Positions 47,574-58,108 of a stretch of DNA of 64,000 nt are shown here, one piece after another. Origin of the DNA: Nilaparvata lugens (taxonomy: Eukaryota; Arthropoda; Insecta; Hemiptera; Delphacidae). Both the position numbers and the translations under genes were made by a program. Below the pieces are notes generated by a model, which saw only the letters and a list, made by a program, of their open reading frames with translations, was not told the origin of the DNA and did not search any database. Each line of letters opens with the position of its first letter. Position 1 is the stretch's first letter. The stretch lies in assembly GCF_014356525.2 (NCBI RefSeq), contig NC_052518.1:34184017-34248016 (forward strand). Reading direction: 5' to 3'.

Positions 47574-49663
47574 CCCATCATTTACCAAATAATTTTTTTT
47601 CGTTCAATTCAATTCATTTCAACAAAAACATATACTCAGGATCCATATTTACAGTATTTGTAGTAATTTTGATGAAAAAAAATGTCCACGTTGAGAAAAA
47701 CGCCTGTCCTCAAATGAGGACAGTGGTAAGATGCATGGTGATATTCTATAGAATAAAATTCTATGATATTTTATGAATAGTTACCAGAATTCCACTAATA
47801 AATAAATAGTATACAATGAGGAGAATATTGGATAGAAGCAAATTATTACAATAATGTTCATAATATAATATATTTATTGGAATAAAACAGGTATGAAAAA
47901 CAAACAGTGGAAATAATTATTTATCTGAAGTTGAGTTACAGTTAGTATATACTATACTTATACCTTTCTGTGGTATGGGTCAAAACATTCTACACATAAT
48001 GTCACATTACATTTCCCACAGTAGGTCCTTGGTTCAGAAATGCAATTTGCCATCTGACATCGCCATTGATTTTGTCGCTTTTTATGGTATGTTCTTTTGA
48101 ATCAAACCTTATTACTTCCAAAGGCTTTGCTACCTGGATTCTGGGTCGTCCAACATCTCCCAAAAGCTTGACTGCTTCAGAAAAGCAAGTGTGATGGCTC
48201 TCTTGAAGTCTAGGAGTGGCATTGGTATTTTCCCTTTCTTTTGACTGATAAGCTTACTGATCACCCAGCTATTGACAACCATCATGTCAAGAATATGTGT
48301 TCTATGGGCCAATACAATTTTTCCCCCTTATTTTTATTCTGCGCTCAGCAACAAGCCCCTCATGGAGGTCAACACCCCCCATTGACTTGTTATATAATTT
48401 TACCACATTGGGCTGAGGGACTTGTGCTCGTTTTTCAATTTCCTCATATAGCGATTTGTATTTCTGACTGGTTCATGTGAGTCATGATTGGTAGCTAAAG
48501 TGACAATACTATTTTCATTCCATCTTACAATGAAAATCTCGTTTCTCTTGTTGAAATAATAATCATAAGTTCCTCTTCCAGTCTTCTTTATCTTTTTTGG
48601 GGGAATTATAGGACAATTTTTCAGAATGATTTCTCACTTCAGAAAAAATCTCCATATTACCTGATACTTCAGAAACAGTAACTGGTCCTGTGAAATCATA
48701 ATTTATATCTTCTTCATCTGTTACTGGTTCAACTGACTCTGGAGGTAACAGAAGCATCTTCGATTTCAACATCCTTGTTATCAAGAATCTCATGCTGAGC
48801 TGACTCTATTTCAGAAAGTTGTAGTCCCTTGAAGAAGTAAGCCATTATCACCGCCTGTAAGAAACAAATCAACAATACCTGTGAGTTTATGTTCTGTATA
48901 TTAGTATGTCATATTCATTTATAAAAAATCAAACACAATAGAATGTGTGAATACTCATACCTCACTAAATGAGCCATAACATTGAACTTTTATAATAGAA
49001 ATACCTTCCATTTACAACAACATTGAATGTTTGTTCTGAGTCTAGAAATCTTTTGATTTACAAGAGATAGTGGAAATATTCTGATGAAATGAAGCAAAAA
49101 TGAATAAATAAGTTATTATTTTTATTATACAATGTGAATTTGTACTTACCAAATAGAAATGGAGTTCATTTGTATCAAAATACTGCAGATCAATATCAAA
49201 AATTTATTGCGTTGTAGAGTCTTCATAACCTATGAAGCAGGTTTATAGGTTAGAAATCTCAGGGATCAGGTTCACTGCCGTTCTTACCACTGTCCTCATT
49301 TGAGGACACCACATTTCACTCAGCTGTATATCAGCTGTATTTTATATTTCATCTGTGCAATGATATTTATAGTGGACTAACAAACATGGAGAATGAGTAC
49401 ATCGAAAATTTACATCAAAATAATCAAGAATAAGGAAAAAGGATGATAAATAGTGAAGCTATGTTCACATCAATAAATGAACAAATATTGCAAATAAGAT
49501 AACAACAACATAACTCAATATTTAGTTGTAAAAAAAATTGGTAGTGAAGCTTATAGTATTATGCAACATGTAGCATAATTAGATAAGATGAATTTCTACT
49601 TGTCTTCCAACAAAAAAATAAGAAAGACACTGTCCTCAAATGAGGACAGTGGTAAATGATGGG
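47574..49663 (-). mobile_element. piggyBac-like element with TTAA target sites
   Basis: Flanked by TTAA at 47570-47573 and 49664-49667, with perfect 13-bp inverted ends CCCATCATTTACC and GGTAAATGATGGG. A palindrome-like subterminal motif, TGTCCTCAAATGAGGACAGT, occurs near 47706, 49291 and 49630. Length about 2.1 kb, with a minus-strand transposase relic. It inserted into the 3' region of the leftward LINE. Confidence 0.85.
47958..48850 (-). pseudogene. piggyBac transposase, internally deleted
   Basis: DDE_Tnp_1_7-type transposase relic. The N-terminal acidic segment (VEPVTDEEDINYDF, 48563-48793) is followed closely by late core sequence: MGGVDLHEGLVAERR (about 48340-48385) and HILDMMVVNSWVISKLI, then LLDFKRAITLAFLKQ (48130-48312). 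The C-terminal cysteine-rich domain follows (CQMANC, YCGKC, LCVECFDPYH, about 47960-48050) to a stop at 47958. Most of the catalytic core between N-terminus and MGGVD is missing and frames shift at least twice, so it is non-autonomous. Confidence 0.85.
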
Positions 49664-49845
49664 TTAAAACAATTTTTCCTTGATTTTATTTGCTATTATC
49701 CATTTATCTATGTCCGATCTAAGCCTCTGGTTTATGTTTGTTTTTTCAAGAATATTTAAGGGATGTGGTTTATTAATTTATTGGAAATATAAGAAAACTG
49801 TCTCCTACACACATTCAAGTCCATTCTGACAAATTGGAAAATGTC

Positions 49846-50660
49846 TCACGTGGGGGGCAAGCCCAAAAGAGATTCTCGAGGTTCAAATAAATTTTTATTT
49901 TTTATAATATATAGTACCAAATTTTTTATGAAAAGTTGTCGAACTGTTAAAACCTTGAACTCCCTGAATAAATCTTTCGTTGGAAAATGTCTGGGTTTGC
50001 CTAGAATAGTTTTTAAAAGATGTTTTTGAATAATGAAAAGTTTTGTGAAATGCGCATTCAAAGCTCCCCCCCAAGCCCGTATGCCATATTGAAAAGCGGA
50101 TTGAGCATACAAATAATAGATTAGTTTAGCTATTTTTATATTGCTCAGTTGTCTAATTTGGTGAAATTTGTAGATAAGGAATTTTAGTTTGGAACACATG
50201 TTATTAATTTGATTATCCCACCTTAAATGTGGATCCAACAAGATACCCAGGTACTTAACTTTTTTTTCTTTTTGAATTTTTTGACAAGAACAGCAGCTAA
50301 GAAGTCTATGGTCGTGACAGTTTAATCGATGGATTTTTATACTGTCTATTGTTCGTGGATGAGTAAGGGAATTGGGTGAAAATAACATGAAGACGCTTTT
50401 AGTTGTGTTGAGGGTTAATATGTGTTGATTAAGCCAAGAGAACGCCAATCTGAGTCCACTTTCCGCTACAATTTTTACATCATCCCATGAGTTTTCAGTG
50501 AAAGTTAGAGCAGTGTCATCTGCAAATGATATTATATCACAATTTCTTATATTTAATTTAAGGAGATCATTGATATAGATTAAGAACAAAATGGGAGATA
50601 GGACAGTACCTTGCGGCAGACCAAAATCAGTGAGTATTCCAATATTTATACAAACAATTT
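49846..50660 (-). pseudogene. LINE reverse transcriptase, palm to C-terminus
   Basis: Begins within GLPQGTVLSPILFLIYINDL (about 50560-50625), then motif C FADDTALTF with both catalytic aspartates intact, then the LGILLDPHLRWDNQI thumb block and the C-terminal region (SAFQYGIRAWGGALN; RQLFIKNLVLY). The frame is intact from about 50658 to 49846 but lacks fingers and motif A. The clade differs from the LINE at 26110-28142. Confidence 0.85.
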
Positions 50661-50756
50661 AATTTTCAAGATGTTCAATGTTTTTGAACGGGTGGTATTA
50701 TAGTAAACTGTCTATCAAGGTACCTAGAATAGATAAGATACTGGCCACGCGTAGTT

Positions 50757-51125
50757 CTGTGAACAGTAGACCTCACGCAGTATTCTCATCCACAAGTACC
50801 TGATTGAAACTATAGACCTTATGGAAATATAGCAATTGTCTGGCTTCTCCACACATCTGTGTGGTGAAGTCACTTGTCAGCTGATTTATGATGAATAATT
50901 CTATAGTCCGATTTTCACTCTAATATTAGCGTATGAAGTAGGCTCCAATTCCTTTTTATATTATCCTCGAAATGCATAATTTCCAAAAACCTTGTATATA
51001 CGTCGACGTGCAATTGAAAAAGGAACATACCTGTCAAATTTCATGAAAATCTATTACCGCGTTTCGCCGTAAATGCGTAACATATAAACATTTGAACATT
51101 TGAAAATTAAGAGAAATTGCTAACC
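50757..51125 (+). repeat. Dispersed repeat, copy 2 of 2, within the LINE
   Basis: About 50870-51120 matches 20380-20640 (GGAACATACCTGTCAA etc.), and 50757-50795 matches 8262-8300 (TAGTTCTGTGAACAGTAGACC), so two repeat modules adjoin here. Non-coding. The sequence to about 51730 shows nothing else. Confidence 0.7.
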
Positions 51126-51731
51126 GTCGACTTGAAACTTAGACCTCACTTCGCTCGGTCAATTAGTTAGATTTGGTCAAACTTCCGTTTGATCAAACTT
51201 CACTGATTCTTGAACAGATCGTAAGCTACTTAATTTTCCATACTATCCACCTCTCTCAATAATGATTAAGGTCAAGGATCCAGCGCTCTCGACGATAGAA
51301 AATCTTCATGAAAATTATAGGCGAGAAAGAAGGAGAGAGTTCCATGATGAGGAATATGAAAACGTAATTATGAGTATGATAAGTTCAATTGAATAACGGA
51401 ATGACTATTGCTTAGGCAAAAATTGAGCAAATTCAAGTCAACATGAATCTATGTTACCGAATAACGCCAGTTCAATTGGATTTGAGTTTGATTATTATTA
51501 TGTGAAAATGATTTATGTGTGATCACTTTTCAGTGCCAATATTGTGATTTGATTATTTCCCACTACATTGCAAGCTTCACGATTTTCATGGCCGTATATT
51601 ACATGAGAAAATACAAAAGTAATCTCCTATTCCAATAACCAGCTGACTTTTAACATTATTAGTTTGTATTTTGACATTCAATAGACCCTTAGTTGTCTGT
51701 TGAATCATCTAATGGATCATCTTTTAGGTCT

Positions 51732-52533
51732 CTACATTAAAGCAATGTATTTATTATCACCTTGCAATTTACCCATTAGTGTGGCTTCATGGGGATGGAT
51801 TGTACCATACAGTGACTGAAAGAAAGTTGGCTCCTGAATTAGGTAGAGCAAGTGGCTGTTGTCGAAATTCTTGTTCAATGGTTTCAGTCTTGCATGACAT
51901 TGTTGATAAAGTTGTCGGTGGTTTTCAAAGCCCATCCAAGGAAACAAGATGATGTGATATGACGCTTCTGCCAAGTTGGAGTGTGGAGTAACTTGTTGCT
52001 TTGGTTCGGGAAACAATGTGCGTGAGTTCATCGAATACCTGTTGGAAAGATTCATGCTGCGAAGCGAGTTTGCTTTGAACAATGACACAACTCATACAAG
52101 TTTTTGTTGAGTTTCCTTTGCATTTCGATAGTTCATTATTATAGAAGTCATATTTACATTGTTCAATCATATTATTCAAGATGTTTCTATAATTTATATA
52201 CTGCGATTTTAGAATGGAGTTGAAGGCTGTTTTTTAAGAGTTTGGTACATGAGATCACGTCTCCTTATTGAAATAATTAGTCCAGTTGTATCCAAGGCTT
52301 GAGAGTTTCAGTTTGTGGGGTACTAGTTTCACATAAGTTTCCTTTTTTATCTCTGTATTTAATCTGTTCATGAAGTAATCGATCGCGTCATCAATACTCG
52401 AGTCAACCAATGCATCCAAATCCGACCAATTACAATTTTTTAAATTCGTTATAAGATTATTATAGTGTAAAAATTCCTTGTTATCTGTTGTTTGTTGTGT
52501 CATTTTTACATTTTCATACAAGCCCAAATTCAT
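51732..52533 (-). pseudogene. LINE linker and degraded RT N-terminal region
   Basis: The frame 52255-52533 has the helical linker (NCNWSDLDALVDSSIDDAID). The frame 51925-52179 contains NNMIEQCKYDFYNNELSKCK, the usual pre-RT segment. The frame 51732-52088 is less certain and probably decayed RT fingers. Several frame changes. Confidence 0.55.
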
Positions 52534-52731
52534 GCAAGTTAAATAGTGATCAGTTACACTTGTTTTTATTACCGAGCCAATTGTTGCATCACTGGAAAAA
52601 GAACTATTTTTAAAGAAAAAGTGGTCTATACATGATTGGGAACTGTTTGACTCACGCGTGGGCTTGTTTATAAAAGATTTGAAACCATTTGAAGAAAGTA
52701 AATTAAAATTTTCGTTTCTTACGTTGGTGTT

Positions 52732-53155
52732 TCAGTTTAAATCAATGTTGATATCGCCAGTTATTATTATGTTCAGACTGTTTGTTTTGTTTAGGTAATC
52801 AATGCACTCATTCAAACTATTCAGAGAAATAGTTAGATTAGAAGAATGTGACCGATATATAGCGACAATAGTTAATCTGATATTTGATTTCTGTATGACA
52901 TCAAGTATTAGAGAATTTGATTCCAATATATCATAGTTTATACATCAATTTTCAAGATATTTTTACTAAACACGCAAATTCCATCACATTTATTTAGTAC
53001 CCGGAACGCTTTGAACCGAATAATCATTTAATTATAATTGAAAAGGTTATTATCAACAACCCAGGTTTCGCTCAGGACAATTATATCAAATTTTGTTTCA
53101 CAGTTTTGTATTGTATATTGCCACTACTTGTCTTGAAACATAACATATTGATCGC
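52732..53155 (-). pseudogene. LINE endonuclease domain
   Basis: AP-endonuclease-like domain that nicks target DNA. FDIIVLSETWV (about 53065-53100) and GDINIDL (about 52735) are the recognisable motifs; stops between them break the frame. Confidence 0.7.
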
Positions 53156-53378
53156 AATTATAATATGCATATGCACAATAACTTTCTCACAGCTGTTACT
53201 TTGACAGATGTTGATTCCGTTACAGTTCTTTGCAACGAAATTTGCAAGGTGCAAACAACTTAGCTGTTATTTTTCCCCAAGCTGATAAAGCATCTGTACT
53301 GAATTATGCATACAACATATGCATCAAACAGATATACTTTTTTGTTATTCTTGCCTTCTATATTCATCAAGTGGATAA

Positions 53379-53504
53379 TATATAATCGTGAAAATCTGCT
53401 ACCCTTCTGTCAGTATCAGTTCAGCAGCAGCAGCACTTACAGCTATGAATTGCGAAACTTCAACCAACACTCCTGCACTGATCAACACCACCACTGAAAT
53501 CAAT
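53379..53504 (+). promoter_or_regulatory. TATA-initiator promoter and short first exon with splice donor
   Basis: TATATAA at 53379-53385 and an arthropod initiator TCAGTA with its A at 53412 are 33 bp apart, the canonical spacing. An ATG at 53445 opens 20 codons (MNCETSTNTPALINTTTEIN) that end at a strong donor, AAT|GTAAGTTCC (53505). A matching acceptor, TTTGTTTTCCAG, ends at 55072. The 20-codon exon does not join in frame with the ATG-led frame at 55093, so it may be a leader or the downstream frame is broken. It reads towards the capsid gene block. Confidence 0.5.
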
Positions 53505-53576
53505 GTAAGTTCCATACAATTACTTTCAAAAGTTTTGTTTGATAATGTTATTCTCATAAATCAAGCAAACTAATCA

Positions 53577-54388
53577 GTCTTCTTCTTCTTCTTCTTCTTC
53601 TTTTTTCTTCTTCTTCTTCTTCTTTCTTCTCTTCTTCTTTCTTCTTCTTCTTCTTTTCTCTTCTTCTTCTTTCTTCTTCTTCTTCTTCTTCTTCTTCTTC
53701 TTCTTCTTCTTCTTCTCTTCTTCTTCTTCTTCTTCTTCTTCTTTCTTCTTCTTCTTCGTCTTCTTCTTCTTCTTCTCTTCTTCTCTTCTTCTTCTTCTTC
53801 TTCTTCTTCTTCTTCTTTTCTTCTTCTTCTTCTTCTTCTTCTTCTTCTTCTTTCTTCTCTTCTTCTTTCTTCTTCTCTTCTTCTCTTCTTCTTCTTCTTC
53901 TTCTTCTTCTTCTTCTTCTTCTCTTCTTCTTTCTTCTTCTTTCTTCTTCTTCTTCTTCTCTTCTTCTTCTTCTTCTCTTCTTCTTCTCTTCTCTTCTTCT
54001 TCTTCTTCTTCTTCTTCTTCTCTTCTTCTTCTTCTTCTTCTTCTTCTTCTTCTCTTCTTCTTCTTCTTCTTCTTCTTCTTCTTTCTTCTCTTCTTCTTCT
54101 TCTTCTTCTCTTCTTCTTCTTCTTCTTCTTCTCTTCTTCTTCTTCTCTTCTTCTTCTTCTTCTTCTTCTTTCTTCTCTTCTTCTTCTTTCTTCTTCTTCT
54201 TCTTCTTCTTCTTCTCTTCTCTTCTTCTTCTTCTTTTCTTCTTCTTCTTCTTCTTCTTTCTTCTTCTTCTTCTTCGTCTTCTTCTTCTTCTCTTCTTCTT
54301 CTTCGTCTTCTTCTTCTTCTTCTTCTTCTTCTTCTTCTTCTTCTTCTTTCTTCTTCTTCTTCTCTTCTTCTTCTTCTTCTTCTTCTCT
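53577..54388. repeat. GAA/TTC expansion of about 810 bp
   Basis: Almost pure TTC on the plus strand (GAA on the minus strand) with single-base register changes, immediately downstream of the BIR gene stop. The minus-strand Arg/Glu/Lys frame of 273 codons is an artefact. Such tracts can form triplex DNA. Confidence 0.97.
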
Positions 54389-54391
54389 TAC

Positions 54392-54991
54392 TCATTGTTC
54401 TTTTTTTACAAATTCACAATTTGGTGATGATTGTATATGTAGATCAAACAATTGGTATTGATTGATCAATATGTCTGCCCACATACGACATGCACTGTAA
54501 ATAAGACCAAATCCATTCGAATTTGAAAAATCAATTCCATAGTAAAAACCGTCAGTTGCAAGCTGTTTGAAATTTTCTGGCAAACAATCTATTTTCATAA
54601 ATGTATTTTTCACGTTCATATTGCACATCATAATCTGGTTTTTCTGAAAAGTTGATGTTGTTCTAATATTGACAACAAGAAAATTATTTATGAATCTGCA
54701 TTTGGGCGACCATTTTTTGTGTTCAAAAATAGCATAATCAGTGTCTTCCCAATTTTCCAAAACTACATTGCAAAAAACACATTTTGTTTTATCGTGCACT
54801 TTTAAAAAATAGAAACCTGCTTCTGCTAGATGATTTGGTTTTGGATACTGGTGTGGCCATATCGTTTTATTACCATCAATAAATGAGTCAAGCCTATCTA
54901 TTTCTTTAAAGTAATTTACCGCTTTTTTCTCGTCTGTATCATAATCATTGTATGAACAATGAATACAACACTTTCTTGCTTGCGGCAACAT
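54392..54991 (-). CDS. BIR-domain protein (IAP-like) of the large Maverick
   Basis: Intact frame of 199 codons. Residues about 33-105 form a BIR (baculovirus IAP repeat): R33-x-x-SF, WP at 45-46, a LAEAGFYFLK core at 55-64, and zinc ligands C71, C74, H91 and C98 with the expected C-x2-C-x16-H-x6-C spacing. A second, degenerate half-repeat follows (LATDGFYYG at 144-152) without the Cys pair. No RING finger. BIR proteins bind caspases or other partners through the groove next to the zinc site; in insect viruses they block apoptosis. Here the role is inferred only from the fold. Just upstream on the same strand is TTTTTCTTTTTCAG, either a splice acceptor or an initiator (TCAGTT). It stands between the two gene blocks and is one of the few unbroken genes. 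Confidence 0.85.
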   Translation of the reverse strand: MLPQARKCCIHCSYNDYDTDEKKAVNYFKEIDRLDSFIDGNKTIWPHQYPKPNHLAEAGFYFLKVHDKTKCVFCNVVLENWEDTDYAIFEHKKWSPKCRFINNFLVVNIRTTSTFQKNQIMMCNMNVKNTFMKIDCLPENFKQLATDGFYYGIDFSNSNGFGLIYSACRMWADILINQYQLFDLHIQSSPNCEFVKKEQ

Positions 54992-55057
54992 TTTTAGTCA
55001 GCAACTGAAAAAGAAAAATAATAAAATAATATTATTATCATGTGATTAATAACAGTT

Positions 55058-55640
55058 TTGTTTGTTTTCCAGTCTGATCTGGCACAAGGAGAATGGACCA
55101 AGTGCTGGAGCAAGTGCTGCACTCAATCACTTCGACAGCTTTGCCTGACCTATTTGATGATGATGATTCAATTTTACTGTATATCAGTGAGGATGCATTC
55201 AATCATCATCAACTAGGTCAGCCCATCCCATCATCATCATCATCATCAGACTTACTGGCAGCCACATCGTTCATCCCGCCCTCACCATGATTAGTGATGC
55301 TGCCAGTCTCCCCCCAGCCAGCATTCCCCACTGCCCGAGCATTGACAGCCCCAGCACGCCCAGGCCCAGTCCACCCAGCCCCACCCCATCCCCAATTGCC
55401 AGCATACCAACCAGCCCGAGTAGTGCTGCCTTCCCCCCGCTGCCACACCATCAACCAGCAGACACAGCTATCAACCATATGCACGTAGTTGCTGAATTTG
55501 CACAGCAGGAAGAGTTCAATTTCGCAACTTTAGATAGGTTGTGTAACCAACCCTATGTGTTCTCACACAATTGCGCTCAAAAATGTTTCAGAAACGCTAG
55601 AATATGCTGTTATAGTTGTGGGAATTGTGCGCTCCTATAA
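55058..55640 (+). pseudogene. Proline-rich unknown gene, start of the capsid block
   Basis: A splice-acceptor-like TTTGTTTTCCAG ends at 55072. From ATG 55093: DQVLEQVLHSITSTALPDLF, an acidic DDDD, a Ser run, to a TGA at 55288. The same frame continues Pro-rich to 55488, and another frame (55287-55640) is Pro/Ser-rich and ends in a Cys cluster (NCAQKCFRNARICCYSCGNC). Register changes in the Pro-rich DNA make the true product unclear. A small virion or regulatory protein is conceivable; not recognised. Confidence 0.4.
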
Positions 55641-55715
55641 TCAGGATTGCGTAATTATTAGAGTTGTAAATGTGGGTCAACGGGGGAATGAGGATGACAA
55701 AATTGAAACCTTCCT

Positions 55716-56048
55716 GTGGAACCTACATTTATAATATACACAATTAGTATGATATTACTTTTTACACTGTGTAGTAGTAGTAGTAGTAGTAGTAGTACAT
55801 TGCACAGAGTTGAAAATGTGTTTTCAAACCAAACAGTAAAAGACAGCAGCAGCAGCAGCAGCAGCAGCAGTACTGGCAATTTAACCGCTTATAGAGCACA
55901 TATATTATCTTATATAAGACTATGTGTTCAATCTAAAATGAATTATAAAACAACGAAATCATTTGATGATGGACTAGACAGGAGGTATGCTTATATGAAT
56001 GATCAACGAAAGGTAATATTTGTTTTTTTAACAATTATACATCATTGA
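55716..56048 (+). CDS. Small ORF with two serine runs
   Basis: 110 codons; a hydrophobic start (IIYTISMILLFTLC) that could be a signal peptide, then two Ser runs encoded by AGT and AGC triplets, then LTAYRAHILSYIRLCVQSK. Not recognised; moderate chance of being a real short gene of the capsid block. Confidence 0.35.
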   Translation: MEPTFIIYTISMILLFTLCSSSSSSSSTLHRVENVFSNQTVKDSSSSSSSSSTGNLTAYRAHILSYIRLCVQSKMNYKTTKSFDDGLDRRYAYMNDQRKVIFVFLTIIHH

Positions 56049-56202
56049 ACAGTTGTATTAACATAAACCCATCGTCAGGTGATAGTATATCAAATTTTCT
56101 GCTAATAACAACATTACAACTTTGTAATATATTTGAGGTGGGTGGTGGTTAACTGAATTTCCTATTTAGTATTGATTCAACATTGCTATTGAAAGGATGG
56201 TA

Positions 56203-56863
56203 GCAAGAAAAAAATCAATGCATCGACATCGAGCATGACGGTGTTGTTTTATCAAAACTTGGTGGATTCGCCTCAACTGCCCTTAATAAAATAGTCAAAA
56301 CTTACCAATTGAATTGCATATCCCCCCCCAACTATCGCTTTTGTGGGCCGGGCACAAAGTTAGATAAAAGATTAAAGAGGGGGGATAAAGGAATTAATTC
56401 ATTGGATGAAGCATGTGAAGTGTATGATATAGGGTATGCACAGCATAGTGATAACAAGTCACGAGCAGAGGCCGATCGCCATTTAGCTGACACTGCATGG
56501 GCTGTTTTCAAAAATCCAAACACTGCTTCATTTGAAAAGGCAGCTGGATATCTAGTTACAAATTTGATTAAAGCAAAAGCTGCATTTGGTGGTGGTGGCC
56601 GCAGTGTCAAAGGACAATGGAAGAGAAAAACATTAGGTTAGAAAAATAATTCATCACTACAAGGGCAAAGAAGTGCACAAAAAGCAATCAAACAATTAAG
56701 TAAACACATATCTGGTCAAGGTTTTTATTTAAGACCATATTCACCCTTGAGTGGTGGTGGTGGTAGAATCATCCCAAGTCCAAGCAGACAAAAGATTGCA
56801 GGTGAGAGGAGGAGGAGGAGAAAAACTGCAACAAAGAAGAGGACAACAAAGCAGAAAACATGA
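56203..56863 (+). pseudogene. VP1-like protein with phospholipase A2-type domain
   Basis: The open frame from about 56203 contains CIDIEHDGVVLSKLGG, then a parvovirus-VP1-type PLA2 signature: calcium-loop YRFCGPGT (about 56333-56356) and the helix DEACEVYDIGY (56405-56437). In active enzymes of this class that helix holds His-Asp; here the His codon position reads TAT (Tyr, 56423-56425), one C-to-T step away. A TAG at 56639-56641 is followed by 72 more open codons in the same frame, rich in Gly then Arg/Lys (a nuclear-localisation-like tail), ending in a TGA that overlaps the protease start as ATGA. VP1-type PLA2 domains help virions leave endosomes; whether this one could act is doubtful. 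Confidence 0.75.
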
Positions 56864-57222
56864 AGATACAAGGACTGCTGTCAAATTATGATCTACAAGA
56901 TTGGGCTGATATATTAGATATTGAATTATGTGGAATTTATATGATTGATACACTACCAAAAAGAATTAATTTCAGTGAAAAAGCAATTATAAACTTGGAC
57001 TCGATTATGAACAGTGGAACACATTGGGTGGCTTATAAAAAACATGCACATAGAGTTAATTATTGTGATCCAATTGGTAATTTACAGCCACCTGTTCAAA
57101 TAATAGACTATTTCAAACAACAGCCAAATGTGGAAATTTATTTCAATTATGATCAATTACAAAAGCTAAATAGTAATGTATGTGGTCATTTTTGTCTTTT
57201 ATTTCTTGCAGATGTGTTATAA
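56860..57222 (+). CDS. PRO: Adenain-like cysteine protease
   Basis: 120 codons, related to the adenovirus maturation protease that cleaves capsid precursors. Visible catalytic set: H55 in GTHWVAY, D70 in YCDPIG, Q101 and C108 in NVCGHFCL, with Q seven residues before C as in adenain. The ATG overlaps the stop of the upstream VP1-like frame by four bases (ATGA), supporting translation from one transcript. At 120 residues it is shorter than adenain (about 200), but all catalytic elements are present. The frame is intact. Confidence 0.88.
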   Translation: MKIQGLLSNYDLQDWADILDIELCGIYMIDTLPKRINFSEKAIINLDSIMNSGTHWVAYKKHAHRVNYCDPIGNLQPPVQIIDYFKQQPNVEIYFNYDQLQKLNSNVCGHFCLLFLADVL

Positions 57223-57275
57223 GTTTAGTCAGTTGTAGAAGTGTGTTGGAGAAGGTGGTGGTAGTAACACACACA

Positions 57276-57964
57276 ATGGTTGTAATAACATTATCAAACA
57301 GTAGTAGCTGTTTAATTGAAGTACTACCCACTGTATTGGAGCTTGATACACACTATGAATATGAAATTGGTTTGATTAATTTATGGACATACAATAGTGT
57401 AGGCTACCAAATATAATCGAAAATGTCAACTCATCTTTTAAGTATGGTGATAAATTGGTTGATTTGGATACAGGCTCCTATGAAATTGATAGTATAATAA
57501 GTGAAATAAAGAGAAAATCAAATGTTGATAGTTCAAATCTCATTCTACAGGGGAATAATACGACAATGCTATGTGAATTAAAAGCGGATAAAGATGTTGA
57601 TTTAACAATGAGCACTTCACTAGCTGATATACTTGGTTTTGATAGAGAAATTCTAGTAGCAAATAAATGGCATTATTCTAAACGTTTATTTTCCATTACA
57701 AATATAACATCATTCCAGGTTACTTGTAATATTGCATGCGGTAGTTATCGAAATGGAGAAGAGGTTCATAGAATTTTTGAATTTCTTCCAAAGGTTGCAA
57801 CTGGTTTTCTAATAAATGAATCGCCAAATCCAATTATTCATTTCCTATTGAACACACATAGAATTCAATCTATTGTAATTCAAGTAGTTGATCAGAATGG
57901 TGAACAAGTTGATTTCCTCGGCGATAGTATAACAATAAGAGTTCACATTAGACGGAAGGAGTGA
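57276..57964 (+). pseudogene. mCP: Minor capsid (penton-like, single jelly roll) protein
   Basis: Starts at ATG 57276 (VVITLSNSSSCLIEVLPTVL; YEYEIGLINLWTYNS). The register shifts near 57400-57412, and the second frame (to 57964) runs IIENVNSSFKYGDKLVDLD, DILGFDREIL, HRIFEFLPKVATGFLIN and ends SITIRVHIRRKE. This is the typical Polinton penton homologue that forms capsid vertices. About 228 codons over the two frames, a usual length. It lies between the protease and the major capsid gene, the usual Polinton neighbourhood. One frameshift; otherwise well kept. Confidence 0.8.
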
Positions 57965-58000
57965 GAGAGAGGAAAGATGAATGCTAGGTGTGTTAGAACG

Positions 58001-58108
<108 letters not shown>

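Larger units (their letters stand above)
49668..53160 (-). mobile_element. Leftward LINE, endonuclease to reverse transcriptase, interrupted
   Basis: Minus-strand LINE with the apurinic-type endonuclease at about 53155-52740 (FDIIVLSETWVVDNN; RLTIVAIYRSHSSN; IIITGDINIDL), the linker at 52533-52100, and the RT at 50660-49846. The fingers of the RT are degraded or replaced between 50.7 and 51.7 kb, where a dispersed repeat sits. The 3' end has been hit by the piggyBac element. It separates the polymerase promoter side of the Maverick from the capsid gene block. Confidence 0.7.

Noticed and set aside
53574..54395. 273-codon Arg/Lys/Glu frame on the minus strand
   Set aside because: Pure GAA repeat with register slips; starts after the BIR stop and has no non-repeat sequence.
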